DNA from: Cricetomys ansorgei
Taxonomy: Eukaryota > Chordata > Mammalia > Rodentia > Nesomyidae
Reading direction: 5' to 3'
DNA: 64,000 nt
Assembly: GCA_026225945.1 (NCBI GenBank)
Contig: JAMJFZ010001074.1
Span: 743,001 to 807,000 of the forward strand
Shown in pieces: positions 57,951 to 64,000 of this stretch (position 1 is its first letter; each line of letters opens with the position of its first letter). A model generated the notes under the pieces. It made no database searches. It was not told where the DNA came from and worked only from the letters and a program-made list of their open reading frames with translations. The position numbers were made by a program, and so were the translations under genes.

Positions 57951-58130
57951 GCCGGGCAGCGGTGGAGCACACCTTTAATCCCAGCACTCGGGAGGCAAAG
58001 AGGCAGGAAGATCTCTGTGATTTGGAGGCCAGCCTGGTCTCCAGAGTGAGTTCCAGGACAGCCAGAGTTACAACAGAGAGACCCTGTCTCGAAAAAAAAA
58101 AAAAACCAAAAAATAAAAATTAAAAAAAAA
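57951..58130 (+). mobile_element. B1 SINE with near-perfect duplication
   Basis: 'gccgggcagcggtggagcac', 'ggaggccagcctggtctcca', 'cagagttacaacagagagac', then an A-rich tail. Flanks agtcggtctta (57938-57948) and agtctgtctta (58134-58144) differ at one base. Same gttacaa-type group. Confidence 0.95.
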
Positions 58131-58171
58131 ATTAGTCTGTCTTACTAAGAAGGAAAAAAAAATTAAAGTTG

Positions 58172-58480
58172 GAGTTGTGGGGGGCTTGAAAACACGAGGA
58201 CCTGAGTTTGGATCACCAGCACCTATACAGAAGGCCAGGTGCAGTACTCCGTGTCTTTATTCCAGGGCTGGGGACACGGAGGAGGATCCCGGGCTTGCCC
58301 AGCCATCTAGTGCAGCCAGATCAGTAAGCTCCAGGGTCAGTGAGAGACCGCGTCTCAAAGCAGAGAAGTGGAAAGTGATCCAGGAAGACACAGCGTGGAT
58401 CCCCGGCCTCCACTCACATACAGATCTGCACACACATGAGCATGTACACACACACACACACGCACACACACGCGTGTATT
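58172..58480 (+). mobile_element. B4-type SINE with CA tail
   Basis: 'acctgagtttggatcaccag', 'ggccaggtgcagtactccgt', 'ggtcagtgagagaccgcgtc', then CA/CG-rich tail at 58438-58475. Confidence 0.85.
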
Positions 58481-59129
58481 CCGTTAAATCTGTTTGTAAA
58501 GCATTGATAATCAATATATCGATAGCAAGTGCAGGTATAAAATCAGTCCCGAGGCTGGGATAAATGCTATGAAATTTGGTAAGGGTTGCAGAATTGCTGG
58601 CAGATGTAAAGAGGACCATCCGGGATTTCGCTTCGGATCTGGAGAATGCGCTGTCTCCTCCCCTCCCCGCTTTACTGTGAAGCTGAGAAGGTAAGGGCAG
58701 TAAGAGAAGGTCACTGAAAGCTTGCTTCTGGAAGCTGTGAGCAGATAGAGGTCCACTCAAGGTTTCAAAGCAGAGTGACACCGGCCCTACAATTTATTTT
58801 TGCAAAATTATCGCTCCAAAGTCCCACTGCTCTGCCTCTGGGCCTCCAATGCAGACTTCAGTCTTGCAGATTTAATTTGTATGCACCTGAGGAACTCACA
58901 ACTTTTTTTTTTTTAACTTAAAGAGAGGATTATGGAGCAGAGCATTCAGTTAGAGTCACGTGAGAGGCCAGTGAGCGAGGTTCTTGATTGACAACGGAAG
59001 GCGTTTGACTCCCTTGACAGTGCCATGTATCACGATCGATTTCTAGCAGAGATTTCATGCCTGTCATCGTTGTGGATTGGGTACAATGTACTCATAGATT
59101 TCAGTAACTTGAGGTTTTGTTTGTCTGAT
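58481..59129. other. Unassigned sequence
   Basis: No feature recognised apart from a T-run at 58903-58914. Confidence 0.4.
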
Positions 59130-59245
59130 TAATTTCTTTTCAGACAAGGCTTTGCCATGATGGTATCCCAGACTGGCTTCGAACTCACAGTCCTCCTGCC
59201 GCAGCTTCATGAGTGCTGGGATTACAGGTGTGCACTGTCCATACG
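59130..59245 (-). mobile_element. B1-type SINE, antisense
   Basis: 'agacaaggctttgccatgat', 'gactggcttcgaactcacag' and 'gagtgctgggattacaggtg', in antisense order. Confidence 0.85.
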
Positions 59246-59320
59246 AGTTTACTGATGGAGTTTTGATTTAAAAAGGCTTCATTTGGTTGCAATTATTTAC
59301 TTTTGCAAGAGGCCCTCTAG

Positions 59321-59395
59321 TTGGGGATGTAACTCAGTGGTGAGCCCCTGCCTAGCATGCTCAGGGCCCTGGATTTCAATTGCTGTTACAAGGAA
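59321..59395 (+). mobile_element. ID SINE
   Basis: 'ttggggatgtaactcagtgg', then 'gcctagcatgctcagggccc' and 'ggatttcaattgctgttaca', the tRNA-Ala-derived ID sequence. Followed by a purine-rich tail. Confidence 0.85.
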
Positions 59396-59475
59396 AGAGA
59401 GGAAAGAAGAGGCCAGAGGTGAGGGGGGAGGGAAGAGGAGAGGAGAGGAGGGAAAGAGACAGAGATGGGGACAAA
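59396..59475. repeat. Purine-rich (GGAGA)n tract
   Basis: Almost pure A/G stretch after the ID element. Opposing open frames here are low-complexity. Confidence 0.85.
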
Positions 59476-59783
59476 CATACACACACAGAGAATGGGGGGG
59501 GAGAACTTCTTCCAACTTAGGTCTATGACTGAGCTATTGTTTGTTGCCAGTAACTTAACTTTAGGCATGATACACAATGGTATCCTGTCATGATATAGCC
59601 ACTTAGAATCCCAACCCAACGAGGTGGTGGCACCAGTAGTAAAGCTCTAATTCCTCTATTAAATCATAGTTAATTAAAAATAACTATAGGAAGAGTAAGA
59701 GAACAAATTGGAAAGCTGGGAGGAAGAAAAAGATGCAACAAAACAATCCTGAAAGAGATATCAGGTGGTCATGATATATCTCG

Positions 59784-59785
<2 letters not shown>
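59476..59785. other. Unassigned sequence
   Basis: No feature recognised. Confidence 0.4.

Positions 59786-59822
<37 letters not shown>
59786..59822. repeat. (CA)n microsatellite
   Basis: About 18 perfect CA units. Confidence 0.96.
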
Positions 59823-59824
<2 letters not shown>

Positions 59825-60179
59825 ATCCCTGGGTACACGATGATCCCAGAAAGAAGGACAGATGCACACTCGAATGGAATTTGGGGTCAATAAAAGTTTT
59901 CAAAGTAATTTCTTTTTCCTCTTCAACTATAGACACACAGGAATCACAACATCCACTACTTGCAAAGTAAGTCAACGTCATCATGTCTGAAGTAGGTTAT
60001 CCTTTTTGCCGTGGAATAATACTCATTAGGAGTTAGAAGTACATCTCAAACCCTAGATTCTCCTTAAGTTAAAACCTTTCTTTGCTACCCTTAATATTAC
60101 ACTTACTTAGAAGATGCAAGAATGTGTCAAGCTACCGAGCACTCGAACTGGCCAAAGAATGTAAAGGTTAAGCTATGTT
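59823..60179. other. Unassigned sequence
   Basis: No feature recognised. Confidence 0.4.
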
Positions 60180-60505
60180 TAGATGCTAGGGAGACAGCTT
60201 AGCCAGTAAAGTCTTACAAGCATGAGAACCTGAGTTCGGATCCCAGGAGCCACATAAAAATCCCAGCCATATAAAAATACCCACTTCTAATCCTAGAGCT
60301 AGGCAGGAGAGACAGGAGGATCCCTGGGGGCCCACTACCCGCCAGTCTAGCCTAATTGGTCAGCTCCAGCCCAGGGAGAGACCCTGTCTCAAGAGAGGTG
60401 GACCGCATTTCTGAAGATGGCAGCGGCATTGTCCTCTGGCCTCTGCGTGCACATGCGCCCAGGTGCACAGTGCACCCCGCTCCCCACACACACATAAAAA
60501 GTAAT
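60180..60505 (+). mobile_element. B4-type SINE
   Basis: 'gctagggagacagcttagcc', 'gagaacctgagttcggatcc', 'gagacaggaggatccctggg', 'cagggagagaccctgtctca', 'cctctgcgtgcacatgcgcc'. Confidence 0.92.
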
Positions 60506-61594
60506 GTTTTAAAAACCACATATGAGGCACACAGGAAGAAAGGGGATATGCACAGTGTACCGAGATTCCAAGTGATAATTACGCTGAAGTCCCTCCACGC
60601 TTGCTCGCATATCCTTTTGACAGTCTGCCCTGCTCACCTATGTCGATTAGGCGGCCATGTTTCCTATCATGTGACATCCGCCGCCCCCCCCACCTCTTCC
60701 CAGCCTCTGAGGAGGATGCCACAGGGTGGTTTCCAGCTCAAGTATCGCAGCTAGTGACTTGTCGGAAGTGAGCCATAGATAAGACAGGCATTTTCATCTC
60801 TTTCTTGGCACTCTGATGCCAGCGTGTGGGAGTCTACCTGGCTCATATTAGCTATCCCATAAATATTTGATAAATAAATAAATAAGCAAGGCTGGGCCCA
60901 CATGGATGAGCTTCGTCATTTAGAGTGCTCTCCTGTCGACCTGATATTTGAGAACCAGAAAGGAAGTGAAAGGGGCAGACTGAGAGGGAGGCAGAGACTC
61001 AAATTGCAGCGAAACGAACAGACAAGTGGGCAGACAGTTGAACCCCCATGGAGCCGACAGAAGGGACTGGCATCCTTGAATCAAGGAAGATGCCAGGGCA
61101 CGGCAAGAGACCAAGAAGCTTCTCTGTAGCAGCATCATTTCCCACGAGGCTGCCTCTGCTTGGATGCCCACAACATCGCTACAGTGTCTTAAGTGTGCCC
61201 CCCCACATCTGCTCCCTCGAGTGTGTTGAGTCATTCTCTGTTCTTTCTAATTATAAAAGCCTTGACTCGAGCAGTAACGGATTTGATGCAGTAACTATGC
61301 CCCGAGGGATCGTCATCCTAACTACCAACAGGGCGACTGAAAGACGGGTCCTAAATACGTGGAAAGCAGAGCTCAGATCTAGAGCGTGTACAAGACTCTA
61401 GGGCCAGTCCCCAACACCGCACACACCCAGCTGTGCCGAAATGTACCAACCGGACATCTAAAGATAAGAACTAAATCCAAGGATTGAGGAGACTAGAAAA
61501 TATCCACCTAGGCAACACTGACTCCCTAGACGCAAGTGTTGTCCTGGTAATGAGATGGCAGCGTGAAAGGACTTGCTCCGATTTTTCACCCCTC
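60506..61594. other. Unassigned sequence
   Basis: Several open frames of 75-132 codons on both strands overlap and are unrecognised; none has splice or promoter context. Confidence 0.4.
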
Positions 61595-61755
61595 TCTCTT
61601 TTTTTTTGCTTTCTTTCTTTCTTTTCTTTTCTTTTCTTTTTTCCTTCTTTTTTTTTGACTACAAAGTACCATAGGCTGGCCTGGAATGTGCTGTCCTCCT
61701 GACAGTCTCTTGAGTGCTGAGATTACAGCCATTCACCACCACACCTACCTTTGAT
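61595..61755 (-). mobile_element. B1-type SINE, antisense, with CT-rich tail
   Basis: T/CTTT-rich tract (61598-61657), then 'taccataggctggcctggaa', 'ctcttgagtgctgagattac' and 'cattcaccaccacacctacc', in antisense order. Confidence 0.82.
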
Positions 61756-63717
61756 CTCCTCTCCAGAGGAATCTCCACCCACAGGGGTGCAGCAGGTAGG
61801 AAGAAGAGTTATTCAAAAGATGCAGATGGAGCAGGAAGATGCTTAGACTTGGGACGGGACTTGGCCAGCAAGAATCCTCATAGGGGAAGCACAGCGCAGA
61901 TTCTGAGTAGCGGGAGTCCATTTGAGGCAGGATATATGAGTGTGCGAATGCACAGACTCTAGGTGGGGAAAAAGACAATTTCGAATTGTAAGAAAGAACC
62001 AGCAGGAGATGAGGACCGCCTGGTGAGCAGGAAGTGAGACAGTTCTGAGGTGAATACACATCAAGAAGACCTGATTGCTCAGACACATGTCACCAGACAG
62101 TAGGAAGAACGCACCCTGTGGAGTCTGGGGTGGAAGACTGGTGGGGATCTCAGAGAAACTAGAGATGAGAGCGGAATAAATCCAGCAAGGTGTGCTAACT
62201 GATGAAAGCAACATTGATAGCTTTGTGTAGACAATAAAATTTGGCAATAATCATCATTTCTAAAGAGACCCATTGCTTAAGAACCCCCACTCTGTCAGGG
62301 GATATATCTCTTAGCATAAGTGGCTTGCCCAGGGCCGTACTGGCCAAGGCAGTGAAGTGCTCAACTTGAATTTCTCTGGCTTGGAGCTCATACTTTCCCT
62401 CTCTGTAAAGCTGTGTCCTTGAAAACCAGATGAGCCAATACGGAGCATAGAAAAAAAAATTTCTCAAGCAGGCAAACCATGGAAAAGGCAGAGAAAACAA
62501 GGGAAAGGCAAGTAAAAAGATTTAAAAAAATCATACATTTTCTAAATAGAATTAAATGTGTATTTTAATTCACTGAAATACTAAGAAAACTAAACTATTC
62601 CTACTTGGAACTTTTTCATGTATTAATTTTGTGTTTAAATTCAAAGCTAAAAAAAAAAAACTTCATTTCTTTCTTATTTTCCTTCCTGAAGAAAAATATT
62701 TTATAGTTTGTGAACAGGTTTAATTTTTGTCTTTGGGGAATTTTTTATTTTTAAAAATGTCAGTCACCCAACTGTACAGTCAGTCAGCGGCTGATATTTA
62801 TCTTACTCTGTTTCCACTTTATGATGGTGAGACAATACAGACCCAAGGGAAAATTATACTTTGAATTTTGACCTTTTCCTGGATTAGTGATCTGCAGTCC
62901 AATACTTTCTCTTGGTCCGGGGAAGCAGGTGCGATTCCCAGGGGAAACAACCCATGCTCCTCAGTGTACTATGTTGGTAAGCTATTCTGCTTAGTAATCT
63001 CAGTACATTAAATGTATTTTCATGGGCCAACATGGTAACCAGTGATAGAGTCTTCACTTGCATGTGATCCCAGATTTCATCCCGTGCACTGCAAGCAGTG
63101 GTAGACCTGTTTCACTCAGTTTAAATGTTGCAGAATGCAATGTGTTGAAACATAGCAGGGTGCCCCTCTGATAGGTATATCTCATGTCTTTATATATCAA
63201 GCTAAGAATAAAAGAAAAAACTGAGATGAACACGCTTTTAACCTACAGTGGTTTTAATGGGCCAGGAGCATCTGTAAGGCATTCTCTAGGCCTCGTAGCC
63301 AGCTTCTAGTGATGCCGAACTGCACCTTTATGTAACACGAGTCTTCTGAGGAACACAGTGTGCCCTAGCACGCCCGACTCTCTAATCTTTCAGCAGACAT
63401 GAGGTTTTAACTCCCTCCTTGCAAATAGAGAAATTCAGTCTTAAAGTGGCTCAGCCTATTGCCAATAGCTTTTCACAAGATAAATATTCCCTTTTTCCCG
63501 AGCCTGCTAGAAAAGCCATAATTCAACTTAAAAAGTGTCACTGTCATTTTTTTTTTAAAACTCAGATCCATATTCATTTGATGTAGATCTTGAGCCATTT
63601 TGTTTAATCCTCGGGATTAATTATTAATGGAATTAATTTAGAAGAAAGGAGGTGCATTGTTCTCGTAAGATCTTAGAGCGAGGAATCCTGAATGGTTCCC
63701 CTTTACATGTACTGAAA
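61756..63717. other. Mostly unique sequence; TAAT-rich patch at right
   Basis: No gene recognised. AT-rich patches at 62520-62890, and a cluster of homeodomain-type TAAT cores at 63615-63640, could be regulatory (inference). Confidence 0.35.
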
Positions 63718-63833
63718 ATAACTGGCCCATACCTGCGATCTTAGCACTTGGGAAGCAGAGGAAGGAGAATTGTGAATCTGAGGCTAGTGCGGCTCACACA
63801 CACAGTGAGATTCTGCCTCAAAAGAATTTTAAA
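63718..63833 (+). mobile_element. B1-type SINE (diverged)
   Basis: 'gcccatacctgcgatcttag', 'cacttgggaagcagaggaag', 'gtgagattctgcctcaaaag'. Confidence 0.75.
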
Positions 63834-63837
63834 GTGC

Positions 63838-64000
63838 TTTTGAATAAAGGGCGCTGGGAAATTGGATATGGACACACAGACATGCGGAAGCAGGCCTTCT
63901 GCCTTGCATGGGGTACAAAAGTAAACTCAAGATGGAATATCAGTTCAAAGCTGAGACCAAAAATCATGAAAGCACTAGAAGAAAACAAAACAGAAACACT
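63838..64000 (+). mobile_element. L1 ORF2 fragment, runs off the window
   Basis: Sense L1 ORF2 order 'gggcgctgggaaattggata', 'caagatggaatatcagttca', 'catgaaagcactagaagaaa'. Diverged, cut by the window edge. Confidence 0.7.

Overview
This window is nuclear DNA from a muroid rodent (mouse/rat/hamster/vole/gerbil group). The evidence is the repeat content: B1, B2/B3, B4-type (ID+B1 composite) and ID SINEs, L1 3' ends of the Lx type, MaLR LTRs, a rodent URR1-type hAT element, and older mammalian MIR, L2, MLT1 and L1M relics. Several B1 copies share an unusual 3' motif reading 'gttacaacagagaaacc'. I could not fix the genus. No prokaryotic, plasmid or exogenous viral genes are present, and almost every open frame is a by-product of repeats or of GC-rich sequence.

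The one strong gene-like landmark is a CpG island at about 23.28-24.66 kb. On the minus strand it reads as a promoter and first exon: four CRE/ATF-type motifs (24225-24296), a TATA-like element (24214-24224), then an ~815-nt GC-rich leader with no upstream ATG. The first ATG (23375, good Kozak context) is followed by seven codons (M-A-P-L-I-L-P) and then a splice-donor-like CCG|GTGAGA. I infer that 1-23.35 kb is the large first intron of a minus-strand gene and that 24.7-64 kb is its upstream flank. I do not recognise the gene, and no second exon was found.

Layout. 1-23 kb: mostly unique AT-rich sequence with scattered old repeats, two Lx-type L1 3' UTR pieces (5.6-6.3 and 17.3-17.7 kb) and one nearly complete but non-coding LTR retrotransposon (12.8-14.8 kb). 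23.3-24.7 kb: CpG-island promoter. 24.7-29.6 kb: largely unique. 29.6-33.0 kb: L1 and SINE cluster. 33.2-33.6 kb: repeat-free stretch with more CpG than its surroundings, a possible regulatory element. 34.5-41 kb: MaLR and ERV LTRs, including a multi-layer nest at 39.6-40.9 kb. 44.5-52.9 kb: the most repeat-dense part, with a minus-strand L1, an ERV1-like solo LTR, a URR1 hAT element and an ERV2-like solo LTR inserted at the edge of the URR1 target-site duplication. 54.7-64 kb: SINEs, microsatellites and the start of a plus-strand L1 ORF2 fragment at the right edge.

The most informative structures are the island's first-exon architecture, the CRE/ATF cluster, the non-autonomous LTR element, and the nested insertions whose target-site duplications can be read directly.
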